NCBI GenBank assembly: GCA_947493255.1
Contig: CANLQK010000003.1
Coordinates: forward strand, 248,001-312,000
Length of the DNA stretch: 64,000 nt
From: an uncultured Paracoccaceae bacterium
GTDB taxonomy: Bacteria > Pseudomonadota > Alphaproteobacteria > Rhodobacterales > Rhodobacteraceae
Direction: 5' to 3'
Shown: in pieces, positions 17,938 to 26,847 of the stretch
How positions within the stretch are numbered: the first letter of the stretch is position 1
Layout of the letters: the number at the start of each line of letters is the position of its first letter
Position numbers and translations under genes: made by a program
The notes under the pieces: model-generated
What the model was told of the DNA's origin: nothing
Seen by the model: the letters and a program-made list of their open reading frames with translations, nothing else
Databases searched by the model: none

Positions 17938-18420
17938 TCATGCAGAAGACAATTGTGCACCCAACTTATCGATCGCTTGAAGCCATCCGCCTTCGCCTGC
18001 CGTACCGGTCGGCACTCCTGCGTGTACCATCGTCATACGCGTTTTGCCGTTTTCTTCGCGTAGGTCCACAATCACTTCGGTGATGTCGGGATGGCCCTCT
18101 GGCATACCCATTTGTTCTGGGGGTATGATTGTGCCGCTCTCGTCGCACATGCTTTCGGTATACACGAGGCGCGTTGGGGCGTTGATTTCTTTGTACACCC
18201 CGATGAACCACATTTGCATCGTCCGCTCGGGCATCGCCATTTCCATGCAGATTTTCCGTGTGCCGCCAACTGTGACATCCATTTCGGCAACAGGAATAGT
18301 CATGCCGTTAGGGCCGTACCAAGATTGGAATTTTTTTGGATCGGTCCACATGTTCCAAACGTCTTGGATATCTGCGTCGAAAGTCCGTTCGATGCGGACC
18401 CAGTCGGGCGTATCAGTCAT
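17938..18420 (-). CDS. SRPBCC (AHSA1-like) domain protein
   Basis: A 160-residue START/Bet v1-type protein (VRIERTFDADIQDVWNMWTD; FQSWYGPNGMTIPVAEMDV; ending EGGWLQAIDKLGAQL). This family binds hydrophobic ligands in a helix-grip pocket and is often paired with an ArsR-type repressor, as here. The ArsR gene overlaps its start by eight bases, giving translational coupling. The ligand is unknown. There is no signal peptide. Confidence 0.85.
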   Translation of the reverse strand: MTDTPDWVRIERTFDADIQDVWNMWTDPKKFQSWYGPNGMTIPVAEMDVTVGGTRKICMEMAMPERTMQMWFIGVYKEINAPTRLVYTESMCDESGTIIPPEQMGMPEGHPDITEVIVDLREENGKTRMTMVHAGVPTGTAGEGGWLQAIDKLGAQLSSA

Positions 18421-18751
18421 TGTTAGTTTCCTTCTTTGCGTTCAGTAGGGTTTCCATTTTATCGAACCGCGCCTCCCAGATTGGACGATAGGATTCTGCC
18501 CAAGTTATGACTGCTTTGATGGGGGTAGGGTTGATTTGGCAGGGGCGAAATTGAGCGTTTTTCCCACGTGTGATCAGGCCCGCGTCTTCCAACACTTTTA
18601 TGTGCCGCGAAACGGCGGGTAGGCTCATGTCAATCGGGTCGGCCAATTCGTTAACGGTCGCATCCCCCTGTGCAAGCTGCGCAAGGATCGCGCGGCGCGT
18701 TGGGTGCGCGAGGGCCTTTAGGGCGGCATCAAGGGTGTCTGAATGGGGCAT
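18413..18751 (-). CDS. ArsR-family transcriptional regulator
   Basis: A 112-residue winged-helix protein from the ATG at 18751. DAALKALAHPTRRAILAQLA and NELADPIDMSLPAVSRHIKV form the HTH typical of the ArsR subgroup paired with SRPBCC/AHSA1 proteins. No metal-binding ELCVCD motif is present, so it probably does not sense metals. A perfect 9-bp inverted repeat begins 8 bases upstream of the start (18759-18782), which suggests autorepression of the two-gene operon. A longer in-frame reading to 18901 runs through that repeat and the fadJ terminator and is rejected. Confidence 0.88.
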   Translation of the reverse strand: MPHSDTLDAALKALAHPTRRAILAQLAQGDATVNELADPIDMSLPAVSRHIKVLEDAGLITRGKNAQFRPCQINPTPIKAVITWAESYRPIWEARFDKMETLLNAKKETNND

Positions 18752-18758
18752 GCGATCA

Positions 18759-18782
18759 TTATTTAACGATTCTGTTAAATAA
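18759..18782. promoter_or_regulatory. Inverted-repeat operator before the arsR gene
   Basis: TTATTTAAC (18759-18767) and GTTAAATAA (18774-18782) are exact reverse complements separated by six bases, 8 bases upstream of the arsR ATG. Size and position suit a dimeric winged-helix repressor controlling its own gene. Confidence 0.7.
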
Positions 18783-18810
18783 GCAAGATTCGAATTTTCA
18801 ACGCGGAATA

Positions 18811-18838
18811 GAAAAGGCCGCCCCAATTGGAGCGGCCT
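18811..18838 (-). terminator. Terminator of the beta-oxidation operon
   Basis: Read on the minus strand, AGGCCGC (18838-18832) pairs with GCGGCCT (18821-18815), followed by TTTC. It lies 23 bases after the fadJ stop. Confidence 0.85.
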
Positions 18839-18860
18839 AAATTCTCTGCTTTTAAAAGGG

Positions 18861-21053
18861 TTACGCGGCTTTACTGTCCACACCCGTACCAAAGCGGCCA
18901 TAGAAGGTTTGACCCTTTTCCGCCATTTCCCGAAGCAGGGTTGGGCAGGTGAAGCGTTCGCCGAACTTTTCGGTTAGCTCGTCACAGCGTTCTGCAGCAT
19001 ATGGCGCACCAAGAATGTCGAGCCAGCTGAACGGACCACCAGACCAAGGCGCAAAGCCCCAACCAAGGATCGCGCCAACGTCGCCTTCACGTATGTCCAT
19101 AAGAACGCCTTCTTCCAATGCACGGACCGCTTCGAGAACTTGAGAGAACAACAAACGGTGTTGAACCTCGGTCAAGTCAGGCTGATCGGTGGCAACTTCG
19201 TAGCGTTCACCCAGACCGGACCAAAGCAACTGGCGTTTGCCCTTTTCGTTGTAGTCGTAGAACCCCGCGTTGGCCTTTCGACCCAAGCGGCCTTCGTCGG
19301 CCATCCAGAAAATCAGCTCATCCGCGCTGTCGTCATAGGCGTCGCCCATTGCGGCTTTCGTCGCTTTGGCGATTTTCACGCCCAGATCGATGGAGGTTTC
19401 ATCGGTCAATTGCAGCGGGCCCAGTGGCATGCCAACCAGTTTCGCGGCGTTTTCCACCAAGGCCGGTGCCACGCCTTCCTGCACCATGCGCACGCCTTCG
19501 TTGACGTATGGCAGGATGCAACGGTTTGCATAGAAGAACCGTTCGTCATTTACGACGATTGGTGTCTTGCGGATCTGGCGCACGAAGTCGAGCGACTTAG
19601 CAACCGCGACATCGCCGGTTTCTTTGCCGCGGATAATTTCTACCAACAACATTTTGTCTACAGGAGAGAAGAAGTGGATACCGATGAATTGATCAGGGCG
19701 TACAGATGCCTTGGCAAGTTCAGTGATCGGCAATGTCGATGTGTTGGTCGCAAAGATCGCGTCGTCGCCGATGATGGCTTCGACTTTTTTGGTCATCTCG
19801 GCCTTTACACCGACGTCTTCGAACACAGCTTCAACGATCAGATCACAGTCTTTCAGCGCTTCGAGGTCCGTCGTCGCGTTGATCAGGCCAAGCACTGCTT
19901 CTTTCTTTTCCTCAGTCGCTTTTTTGCGTGCGATGCCCTTGTCCATATAGGCCGTGGTGTAGGATTTGCCTTTGTCCGCGGCTTCCTGTTCACGATCAAT
20001 CAGAACAACTTCGATGCCAGCTAAGGCAGACACGAGGCTGATGCCTGCGCCCATCATTCCGGCCCCGAGCACACCAACCTTTTTGACTTTCTGGTCGGCC
20101 ACATCGGGGCGGTTTGCGCCTTTTTCTAGGGCCTCTTTGTTGATGAATAAAGAACGGATCATTGCTTCGGACGATGGGTTCAGCAAAACATTTGTAAACC
20201 AGCGCGCTTCAATCTTGAGGGCCGTATCGAATGGAACCATCGCGCCCTCGTAGATGGCGGACAGCATGGCTTTCGCCGCTGGGTAGACACCTTGGGTTTT
20301 AGAATTCACCATGGCAGAGGCACCGACGAAGGTCATAAAACCTGCGGGGTGAAACGGTTCACCGCCAGGCATCTTGTAGCCCTTTTCATCCCATGACTTG
20401 ACGATCTTCGGCTCAGACAGAACCCATTCTTTTGCTGCAGCAATAGGGTCGTCAACAACTTCGTCAACGACGCCGGCAGCCCTTGATTTCTTCGGGTCAA
20501 GCATCTTGCCTTCGAGCAACAAAGGAGAGGCTGCCATTGCGCCCATTTTACGGACAAGACGGGTTGTGCCCCCCATACCAGGGAAAATGCCAACCTGAAT
20601 TTCAGGCAGTCCGATTTTGGCTTTCGGGTTGTCCGCTGCAAAAATACGGTGACAGGCTAGTGGGATTTCCAAACCAATACCGAGCGCCGTTCCGGGCAGG
20701 GCAGCGGCAATCGGTTTGCCGCCTTTGTTGGTTTTCGGGTCCATACCCGCGCGCTCGATGTTGCGCAGAATGCCATGGGATTTCATCAACCCGTCCATCA
20801 GGCCCTGCGCAGGGTTGTCACCTGCTGATGCCTTCATCTTGGCGATAATGTTCAGATCCATGCCGCCAGCGAACGTGTCTTTGCCAGAGGTGATGACAAT
20901 GCCTTTTACGGCGTCATCTGCTAAAGCATTGTTTACGCAGGCGTCCAGCTCGTCCCAGCCTTCGAGGCTGAGGACGTTCATAGATTTGCCTTGAACATCC
21001 CAAGTAATGATTGCGACGCCATCGGCATCTGTTTTCATTGTAAAGTCAGTCAT
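18861..21053 (-). CDS. fadJ: Bifunctional enoyl-CoA hydratase / 3-hydroxyacyl-CoA dehydrogenase
   Basis: A 730-residue fatty-acid oxidation alpha-subunit. Residues 1-190 form the crotonase domain, with oxyanion-hole residues in TFAGGMDLNII and ALPGTALGIGLEIPLACHR and the catalytic Glu in GLPEIQVGIFPGMGG. From about 332, VGVLGAGMMGAGISLVSALA opens the NAD-binding 3-hydroxyacyl-CoA dehydrogenase domain, with IGIHFFSPVDKM near 465 and C-terminal dehydrogenase repeats. It catalyses steps two and three of beta-oxidation. It is downstream of the thiolase by 11 bases and is the last gene of the operon. FadJ or FadB naming is loose in this group. Confidence 0.93.
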   Translation of the reverse strand: MTDFTMKTDADGVAIITWDVQGKSMNVLSLEGWDELDACVNNALADDAVKGIVITSGKDTFAGGMDLNIIAKMKASAGDNPAQGLMDGLMKSHGILRNIERAGMDPKTNKGGKPIAAALPGTALGIGLEIPLACHRIFAADNPKAKIGLPEIQVGIFPGMGGTTRLVRKMGAMAASPLLLEGKMLDPKKSRAAGVVDEVVDDPIAAAKEWVLSEPKIVKSWDEKGYKMPGGEPFHPAGFMTFVGASAMVNSKTQGVYPAAKAMLSAIYEGAMVPFDTALKIEARWFTNVLLNPSSEAMIRSLFINKEALEKGANRPDVADQKVKKVGVLGAGMMGAGISLVSALAGIEVVLIDREQEAADKGKSYTTAYMDKGIARKKATEEKKEAVLGLINATTDLEALKDCDLIVEAVFEDVGVKAEMTKKVEAIIGDDAIFATNTSTLPITELAKASVRPDQFIGIHFFSPVDKMLLVEIIRGKETGDVAVAKSLDFVRQIRKTPIVVNDERFFYANRCILPYVNEGVRMVQEGVAPALVENAAKLVGMPLGPLQLTDETSIDLGVKIAKATKAAMGDAYDDSADELIFWMADEGRLGRKANAGFYDYNEKGKRQLLWSGLGERYEVATDQPDLTEVQHRLLFSQVLEAVRALEEGVLMDIREGDVGAILGWGFAPWSGGPFSWLDILGAPYAAERCDELTEKFGERFTCPTLLREMAEKGQTFYGRFGTGVDSKAA

Positions 21054-21064
21054 ATTTCTGCTCC

Positions 21065-22276
21065 TTACACGCGTTCAATGATTGTTGCCGCGCCCATGCC
21101 GGATGCAACGCAAAGTGTGGCAAGACCAACTTCTTTGTCAGCGCGTTCCAACTCGTCCAACAATGTGCCGATGATAATCGCGCCCGTTGCACCCAATGGG
21201 TGCCCCATTGCGATGGACCCGCCGTTTACGTTGACCAATGAATGATCCACGTTGAACGCCTGCATGAACCGCAACACGACGGACGAGAATGCCTCGTTGA
21301 CCTCAAACAGATCAATATCGCTGATCGCCATGCCGCTGTCGGCAAGGATTTTGTGTGTCACGGGAACAGGGCCAGTTAGCATGATGGTCGGGTCTGTGCC
21401 GATTTTGGCGGTTTGGCGAATACGTGCACGGGGTTTTAGCCCGAACTTTTCGCCAAATTCTTTTGACCCGATCAAGACACCTGCTGACCCATCCACGATA
21501 CCGGAAGAGTTACCGGCCGTATGTACGTGATTGATCCGCTCAAGGTGCGGGTACTTCATCAAAGCGACCTTGTCGAAGCCGGGCATAACTTCGCCCATGT
21601 CTTTGAACGCAGCCTTTAGGCTTCCAAGGGATTGCATGTCCGTCTGTGGGCGCATGTATTCATCATGTGCCAATATTTCCAAACCGTTCTGGTCTGTTAC
21701 TGGAACGATAGATTTTGCGAAACGGTTGTCTTTCCAAGCAGCTTCTGCGCGCTGTTGAGACGCGACTGCAAGTTGGTCCGCATCATCACGAGAGAAACCG
21801 TATTCGGTTGCAATAATGTCCGCGGAAATACCTTGTGGAACGAAGTAGGTGTCCATTGCGATGGATGGATCAACGGCAATCGCTGCCCCGTCCGAGCCCA
21901 TTGCAACGCGGCCCATCATTTCTACACCGCCAGCGATGTATGCTTCCCCAGCCCCGCCTGCGACTTGGTTCGCCGCCAAGTTCACGGCTTCCATCCCGGA
22001 TGCGCAGAAACGGTTGATGGAGAGGCCTGGGATGCGTTCGTCAAGGTTTGATGCCAATACGGATGTACGTGCAAGACAGCCACCCTGTTCTTTGACTTGG
22101 GTCGCGTTGCCCCAAATCACATCTTCTACGGCGTGCCCGTCAAGACCATTGCGATCTTTAAGCGCGTTTAGCACACCCGCTGACAGGCGAGCTGCTGTGA
22201 CTTCATGCAGGCTACCATCCTTGCGGCCTTTGCCCCGCGGTGTGCGGATGGCGTCGTAAATATAAGCGTCGGTCAT
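21065..22276 (-). CDS. fadA: Acetyl-CoA C-acyltransferase (thiolase)
   Basis: A 403-residue thiolase. The nucleophile is Cys91 in NRFCASGMEA. MGHPLGATGA near 355 and LCVASGMG near 390 supply the catalytic His and second Cys. Paired with the following fadJ gene it completes beta-oxidation, releasing acetyl-CoA. A perfect 16-bp palindrome is 35 bases upstream of the start, within the gap after the GST-like gene, so this pair may have its own regulated promoter. Confidence 0.94.
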   Translation of the reverse strand: MTDAYIYDAIRTPRGKGRKDGSLHEVTAARLSAGVLNALKDRNGLDGHAVEDVIWGNATQVKEQGGCLARTSVLASNLDERIPGLSINRFCASGMEAVNLAANQVAGGAGEAYIAGGVEMMGRVAMGSDGAAIAVDPSIAMDTYFVPQGISADIIATEYGFSRDDADQLAVASQQRAEAAWKDNRFAKSIVPVTDQNGLEILAHDEYMRPQTDMQSLGSLKAAFKDMGEVMPGFDKVALMKYPHLERINHVHTAGNSSGIVDGSAGVLIGSKEFGEKFGLKPRARIRQTAKIGTDPTIMLTGPVPVTHKILADSGMAISDIDLFEVNEAFSSVVLRFMQAFNVDHSLVNVNGGSIAMGHPLGATGAIIIGTLLDELERADKEVGLATLCVASGMGAATIIERV

Positions 22277-22310
22277 ACGGCTGACTCCAATAAAAATGCG
22301 TTCTTCTCAA

Positions 22311-22326
22311 TTGACGTTAACGTCAA
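22311..22326. promoter_or_regulatory. 16-bp palindrome TTGACGTTAACGTCAA before the thiolase gene
   Basis: TTGACGTTAACGTCAA is perfectly self-complementary and lies 35 bases before the thiolase ATG. The core ACGTTAACGT resembles sites described for MerR-type regulators of acyl-CoA catabolism (LiuR, recalled as TTTACGTTnACGTAAA-like). A related sequence precedes the merR gene of this operon. The MerR at 25169-25570 is the natural candidate ligand; this is inference. Confidence 0.65.
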
Positions 22327-22378
22327 CAATGTTCATTTCAAGTCGTGTCGTCGCGTCACACATGAAGTAACGGCGGGT

Positions 22379-23011
22379 TCAGGCGCGGTCAGCAGGTGAG
22401 CCGGGCATTAAATCATATGGGTGTTTCCAACCCGGGGTGTTTGCGATCCGGTCCAGCCATGCATCGATGTGAGGGAAATCTGTACGATCGAACCCAAATG
22501 GTTCAGGGTAATACAGGTAACCACAATTCGCGATATCAGCGATTGTCAAAGTGTCTCCAGCCAAGAACGGAGTTTCGGCCAGCTGGGTATCAAGGATTTT
22601 CAAGGCCCCCTTAAGGCGGGCGAGCATGAACCCGTTCACTTCGGCGCTGCGTTTTTCTTCGGGGAGAAAATTCATCAGGAACCGTAGGGGGCCCCCAACA
22701 CCGCTGACTTTGTGATTGTCAAAGAACATCCACCGCAACACGTCGCGACGTTCGGCAGCGGACCGACCGCCCAACTTGCCGGTCTTTGATGAAACATAGT
22801 CCTGAATGACTCCAGATTGTGTCAGTACCAAATCGCCGTCTTCCATCACGGGAACTTCGCCCATGACATTCAGTTCACGGAAGGTGTCTGTTCGTGTTTC
22901 GCCGTTAAAGAAATCGACATAAACGGGTTCCCATTCGGCTTCAGCCAGTTCTAATGTGAGCGCCGCTTTGTATGCGTTTCCGCTTTCGCCGAAGCAATGT
23001 AGTTTGATCAT
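22379..23011 (-). CDS. Glutathione S-transferase family protein
   Basis: A 210-residue protein from the ATG at 23011 (MIKLHCFGESGNAYKAALTL), which is preceded by AAGG. The N-terminal thioredoxin fold has the GSH-site segment VMGEVPVMEDGDLVLTQSGVI, and the C-terminal half is helical (TLTIADIANCGYLYYPEPFG). It may conjugate or isomerise an acyl substrate. GST-like genes inside fatty-acid oxidation operons are known, but their role is unclear. The gene lies between the small RHH-like gene and the thiolase on the same strand. Confidence 0.88.
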   Translation of the reverse strand: MIKLHCFGESGNAYKAALTLELAEAEWEPVYVDFFNGETRTDTFRELNVMGEVPVMEDGDLVLTQSGVIQDYVSSKTGKLGGRSAAERRDVLRWMFFDNHKVSGVGGPLRFLMNFLPEEKRSAEVNGFMLARLKGALKILDTQLAETPFLAGDTLTIADIANCGYLYYPEPFGFDRTDFPHIDAWLDRIANTPGWKHPYDLMPGSPADRA

Positions 23012-23096
23012 GTCTTGGTGCCTTCTAAAGAAAGGGGCCATTTCAGACCACTAATGGGAATGGTGACTACCACAGTATTTTGTGGGCAGGCTGGTT

Positions 23097-23309
23097 TCAT
23101 CGCTTGCGCGCTTCTAGTTCGGAATTGAACAAGCGTAGGCGGTGCGAAAACGTGTCTTCGTCGATCACACTGTCAAAGTTCTCAAATAGAAACGACAGGG
23201 CTTCGCCTTCGTCCAGTCCGGCTTCGCGAGAAAACTTCTTGAGCCGGCGGTAGCCGTCTTCGGTCATGGCGCAAGGAAAGCGACGGGTTAAGCGAAAACG
23301 TTTGGGCAT
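23097..23309 (-). CDS. Small conserved-looking protein, possible ribbon-helix-helix type
   Basis: A 70-residue, Arg-rich product with GGAGAG in front of its ATG, so I consider it real. MPKRFRLTRRFPCAMTEDGY begins with a basic beta-strand-like segment. Two helices follow (RRLKKFSREAGLDEGEALSF, then LFENFDSVIDEDTFSHRLRL). That layout would suit a ribbon-helix-helix DNA-binding protein, but no family match is certain. It lies 48 bases after the acyl-CoA dehydrogenase in the same operon. Confidence 0.6.
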   Translation of the reverse strand: MPKRFRLTRRFPCAMTEDGYRRLKKFSREAGLDEGEALSFLFENFDSVIDEDTFSHRLRLFNSELEARKR

Positions 23310-23357
23310 AGGGCTCTCCGATAAAGTAGGGTGGGGGTTGCCCCCCCACCGCTGACC

Positions 23358-25136
23358 TTAGAAGTTTGCCGCGTCCAAAGCCATGACTGTATCAGCACCC
23401 GTGTTGATGCGTGCCAAATGCATGCCTGTCGCGGGCAGTTGGCGGGCCATGTAGTACCGGCCTGTCGCGATTTTCGTTTCGTGGAATTCGGTGTCGCTGT
23501 CGCCAGCAGCCAATGCTTCCATTGATGCTTTGGCCATACGAGCCCACATCAGGCCAAGGCAAACGTGACCCATCATGTGCATGAAATCATACGACCCGGC
23601 TAATGCGTGATTTGGGTTCTTCATTCCGTTTTGCATGAAATACATACCTGCGGCTTGAAGGTCCTTTGACGCAGCTTTTAGTGGATCGAGGAAATCCTTT
23701 TCGTAACCTTCGTCGCCCTTATTTTCAGACACGAAGGTTTTGATCATTTCGAAGAAGGCCATAACGTGCTTGCCGCCGTCTTGTGCCAGTTTGCGGCCAA
23801 CAAGGTCGAGCGCTTGTACACCGTTAGCACCTTCATAGATCATCGCGATCCGTGCATCGCGCGCGTATTGGGACATGCCCCATTCTTCGATGTATCCGTG
23901 GCCGCCATAAACCTGCTGCGCGGCGGTGGCGTATTCGAACCCTTTGTCGGTTAGGAACCCTTTGATCACCGGCGTCATCAAAGAGATCAAACCGTCAGCC
24001 TGTTCGTCGTCGTTTTTATGAGCGCGGTCGATCAGAGTGGCACCCCAATACGTCAGTGCGCGGGCGCCTTCCACGAAGGACTTTTGATCCATCAGGTTAC
24101 GACGAATGTCTGGGTGCACGATCAGCGGATCAGCAGGGCCTTCTGGGTTTTTTGCTCCGGTGACGTCACGCCCCTGAAGGCGGTCATTGGCGTAGGCCAC
24201 TGCGTTTTGGTAGGCAATTTCGGCCTGTGCGTAGCCTTGTAGGCCAACCCCCATGCGAGCCTCGTTCATCATGGTGAACATCGCACGCATCCCTTTGTGC
24301 ATTTCGCCGATGAGGTAGCCCTTGGCGCCATCGTAATTCATCACACAGGTGGAATTGCCGTGGATGCCCATTTTCTCTTCGATCTTGCCAACCGTCACTG
24401 GGTTGCGATCACCCAACGAGCCGTCTTCGTTCACAAGGAACTTTGGCACGATGAAAAGGCTTACACCCTTGATGCCGTCTGGACCGCCAGGAATTTTCGC
24501 GAGAACAAGGTGAATGATGTTTTCAGCAAGGTCGTGATCGCCTGCAGAGATAAAGATCTTCTGGCCGGTCACAGCATAGGAACCATCATCAAGAGGTTCA
24601 GCTTTGGTGCGCATCAGACCTAAGTCCGTGCCGCAGTGTGGTTCGGTCAGGTTCATTGTCCCTGTCCACTCACAGCTCACCATTTTCGGCAGATACATTG
24701 CCTTTTGTTCTTCGGAACCGTGTACGTGGATTGCTGAATACGCGCCGTGTGTCAGGCCTTGATACATATTGAAGGCCATGTTGGAGGAAACAAAAGGTTC
24801 CTGCGCTGCCGTGTGCATGATGTAGGGGAGACCTTGGCCACCGTATTCTGGATCGCAATCCATCGCTGTCCAGCCGCCTTCTTTCATGGCCTTAAATGCG
24901 CCATCGAAACCGGTCGGCGTCCGTACGACACCGTTTTCCAATGTGCAGCCTTCAGTGTCGCCCACGACATTCAAGGGTAAAAGAACTTCTGTGGCCACCT
25001 TGCCAGCTTCTTCCAATACGGCCGCAGTGAAATCGCGATCTAGCTCTTCAAACCCAGGAATGTCCTGTTCGCTCACCTTCAAAACGTTGTGAAGGATGAA
25101 CTGCATGTCTTTGGTCGGAGCGGTATAGATTGGCAT
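23358..25136 (-). CDS. Acyl-CoA dehydrogenase (FadE / DmdC-like, long form)
   Basis: A 592-residue flavoprotein of the long acyl-CoA dehydrogenase type with an extra C-terminal domain. [19 protein letters not shown] near 160 and [12 protein letters not shown] near 190 are FAD and substrate contacts. [13 protein letters not shown] near 255 is the middle-domain signature, and [18 protein letters not shown] near 430 contains the probable catalytic Glu. It makes the 2-enoyl-CoA that FadJ hydrates. Roseobacter DmdC enzymes for methylmercaptopropionyl-CoA belong to the same subgroup, so the substrate may be a fatty or sulfur-containing acyl-CoA. It is 32 bases behind merR. Confidence 0.9.
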   Translation of the reverse strand: MPIYTAPTKDMQFILHNVLKVSEQDIPGFEELDRDFTAAVLEEAGKVATEVLLPLNVVGDTEGCTLENGVVRTPTGFDGAFKAMKEGGWTAMDCDPEYGGQGLPYIMHTAAQEPFVSSNMAFNMYQGLTHGAYSAIHVHGSEEQKAMYLPKMVSCEWTGTMNLTEPHCGTDLGLMRTKAEPLDDGSYAVTGQKIFISAGDHDLAENIIHLVLAKIPGGPDGIKGVSLFIVPKFLVNEDGSLGDRNPVTVGKIEEKMGIHGNSTCVMNYDGAKGYLIGEMHKGMRAMFTMMNEARMGVGLQGYAQAEIAYQNAVAYANDRLQGRDVTGAKNPEGPADPLIVHPDIRRNLMDQKSFVEGARALTYWGATLIDRAHKNDDEQADGLISLMTPVIKGFLTDKGFEYATAAQQVYGGHGYIEEWGMSQYARDARIAMIYEGANGVQALDLVGRKLAQDGGKHVMAFFEMIKTFVSENKGDEGYEKDFLDPLKAASKDLQAAGMYFMQNGMKNPNHALAGSYDFMHMMGHVCLGLMWARMAKASMEALAAGDSDTEFHETKIATGRYYMARQLPATGMHLARINTGADTVMALDAANF

Positions 25137-25168
25137 GGTGGTCTCTTCATATTGGGGGGCGTATCCAG

Positions 25169-25570
25169 TTAGCCGGCTACGCCCGATTTCTTTTCAAGTT
25201 GTTTGAGCCGCGCTTGTCCCCAATCCATTTGGGCTTTGAGCTCTGATATTGCATCGTCAAGTTCGGCGCGTTGTGCCTGCATATCTGCGAGGTGTTTCTC
25301 GGCTAACAAGTAGGTTTCGCGCAATTGTGTCTCTTGGCTGTCATCCATGTAATACAGATCCAAAAGTTGACGGATTTCTTCAAGGGAGAAGCCAAAACGC
25401 TTACCACGCAAAATGAGCTTCAGGCGAACACGGTCACGTTTGCCATAAAGACGTTTCTGCCCCTCGCGTAGAGGGAACAGAAGTTCCTTCGCTTCGTAAA
25501 ACCGAAGCGTGCGCGGGGTAACATCAAATTCATCGCACATTTCGCGAATGGTCATAGTTGGTTCCGTCAT
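25169..25570 (-). CDS. MerR-family regulator heading the beta-oxidation operon
   Basis: A 133-residue protein with an N-terminal MerR winged helix ([20 protein letters not shown], then [20 protein letters not shown]) and a C-terminal coiled coil ([20 protein letters not shown] and onward). There are no metal-binding cysteines in the effector region, so an acyl-CoA-type signal is plausible, as for LiuR-like regulators. It is transcribed with the acyl-CoA dehydrogenase and has a candidate ACGTTTACGT site upstream. It is paralogous to the MerR at 25937-26305. Confidence 0.88.
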   Translation of the reverse strand: MTEPTMTIREMCDEFDVTPRTLRFYEAKELLFPLREGQKRLYGKRDRVRLKLILRGKRFGFSLEEIRQLLDLYYMDDSQETQLRETYLLAEKHLADMQAQRAELDDAISELKAQMDWGQARLKQLEKKSGVAG

Positions 25571-25936
25571 GTCTAAGTCCTCATGCGGTTTATTGGTAAG
25601 AGCAAGGACTTCCTCCTCACTCTACACTAGAAGGTGACGCGAACGTAAACGTAACGCCGCGTCAGAGTTTGTGGTTACGGTAGGTCACGCAAATTCCTAT
25701 TGCGTAAGAGGGGGGCACTTAATGGGAAGACAATTGGCCTTTTCCCCTCATTCCTTGGAAATATGGCGATTTGAGTGGGGTTTTCCGTACCTAGGCTTAC
25801 ATTTTCGAATGTGACGTTACGGAAAAATTCGCACAACACAGGGTTGTGCTTCGGTTGGATTGCCGTGAATTTCGAATACACGTTGCTTGAAGAAGGTGCT
25901 TCTATGCTGATTCTGAAAGCGTTTGCGGTGAGAAGG
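25571..25936 (-). promoter_or_regulatory. Gene-free stretch with candidate MerR site
   Basis: These 366 bases between the two merR genes hold no ORF I believe. At 25641-25655, read on the minus strand, is GTTACGTTTACGTTC, which shares the ACGTTnACGT core with the palindrome before the thiolase. It lies 71 bases before the merR start, suited to autoregulation. GTTACGG recurs at about 25673 and 25813 without clear symmetry. Confidence 0.5.
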
Positions 25937-26305
25937 CTAGCCGAGATTACTTTCAGTCTCATCACGCAAAGATTTGAGCTCGCCCATCGTGTCATGAAGT
26001 TGCTGGCGCTGCTCTTCCAACTCAGCAAGTTGGCGATCAGCAAGATCGATCCAAGCACGCATCTGCGCTTCTGTTCCTTCATGTTCGTAAATCAAAAGCC
26101 ATTGCCGGATGTCTTCGAGCGGAAAACCAAAACGTCGCCCACGTAGAATCAAAGTCATACGCGCCAGTTCTTTTGCGCCGTAGAACCTCGACCGACCTTC
26201 ACGTTCAGGCGACAACAATTCTATATATTCATAGTAGCGCAGAGTGCGCGGGGTCACATCAAACTTAGCACACATTTCTTTAAAGTTCAGCCGTGGCTCG
26301 GTCAT
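25937..26305 (-). CDS. MerR-family regulator, second paralogue
   Basis: A 122-residue MerR protein from the ATG at 26305 (MTEPRLNFKEMCAKFDVTPR, then TLRYYEYIELLSPEREGRSR), closely similar in layout to the neighbour at 25169-25570 (shared MTEP start, CDVTPRTLR-type helix and LILRGRRFGF). The coiled-coil tail is about ten residues shorter. It stands apart from the operon by 366 bases and diverges from the thioesterase genes. An inverted repeat lies at 26324-26338. Confidence 0.85.
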   Translation of the reverse strand: MTEPRLNFKEMCAKFDVTPRTLRYYEYIELLSPEREGRSRFYGAKELARMTLILRGRRFGFPLEDIRQWLLIYEHEGTEAQMRAWIDLADRQLAELEEQRQQLHDTMGELKSLRDETESNLG

Positions 26306-26323
26306 ATGTGTCTCCTTCATCTA

Positions 26324-26338
26324 ACATGTTACGCATGT
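26324..26338. promoter_or_regulatory. Inverted repeat between merR2 and the thioesterase operon
   Basis: ACATG (26324-26328) and CATGT (26334-26338) flank TTACG in the divergent region, 19 bases from the merR start. It could be a MerR operator; the arms are short. Confidence 0.35.
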
Positions 26339-26406
26339 CTTGCGTTTGGTTCAATGTCACAACAAATCACACTTGTGCAAAAGTGCTGTTCGGGGTTCAA
26401 AAGGGA

Positions 26407-26847
26407 ATGGACAATGAACGCCAAAAAATGATCGCCCGCCAATTTATTGAGGCTATTCCGCATTCCAAGTGCTTAGGGATGAAATTGACCGAAATCGGTC
26501 AGGGGGAGGCGACGCTAACAATGCCTTATGATGAACGGTTTATTGGCGACCCGGATACTGGGGTGATCCACGGTGGCGCGGTATCGGCGTTGCTCGATAC
26601 GTGTGGCGGGGCCGCTGTAATGTCTCATGATAGCCAGCCCGCAGGAACTGCGACCCTTGATCTTCGTATTGACTACATGCGCCCAGCCACGCCAGGCGAT
26701 ATGATAACAGCTAAAGCTGAATGTTATCACGTCACGAGATCGGTCGCATTTGTTCGAGCGACAGCTATGGACGCGGATTCAGAGCGGCCGGTTGCGACTG
26801 CCACAGGGGCATTTACAGTGCAAAGCACGTCAAAGGGGGCATCATGA
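26407..26847 (+). CDS. PaaI-family hotdog thioesterase
   Basis: A 146-residue hotdog-fold protein. GVIHGGAVSALLDTCGGAAV near residues 48-67 is the helix and active-site segment of PaaI-type acyl-CoA thioesterases. LDLRIDYMRPATPGD near 82 is the conserved following strand. It probably hydrolyses acyl- or arylacyl-CoA. The ATG at 26407 has AAGGG rather close in front, so the start at 26428 (MIARQF) is an alternative. The stop overlaps the next thioesterase gene (ATGA). Confidence 0.88.
   Translation: MDNERQKMIARQFIEAIPHSKCLGMKLTEIGQGEATLTMPYDERFIGDPDTGVIHGGAVSALLDTCGGAAVMSHDSQPAGTATLDLRIDYMRPATPGDMITAKAECYHVTRSVAFVRATAMDADSERPVATATGAFTVQSTSKGAS

Noticed and set aside
25775-26146. 123-codon plus-strand ORF opposite the second merR gene
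   Set aside because: It is antisense to a clear MerR gene, has no family resemblance and no ribosome site.
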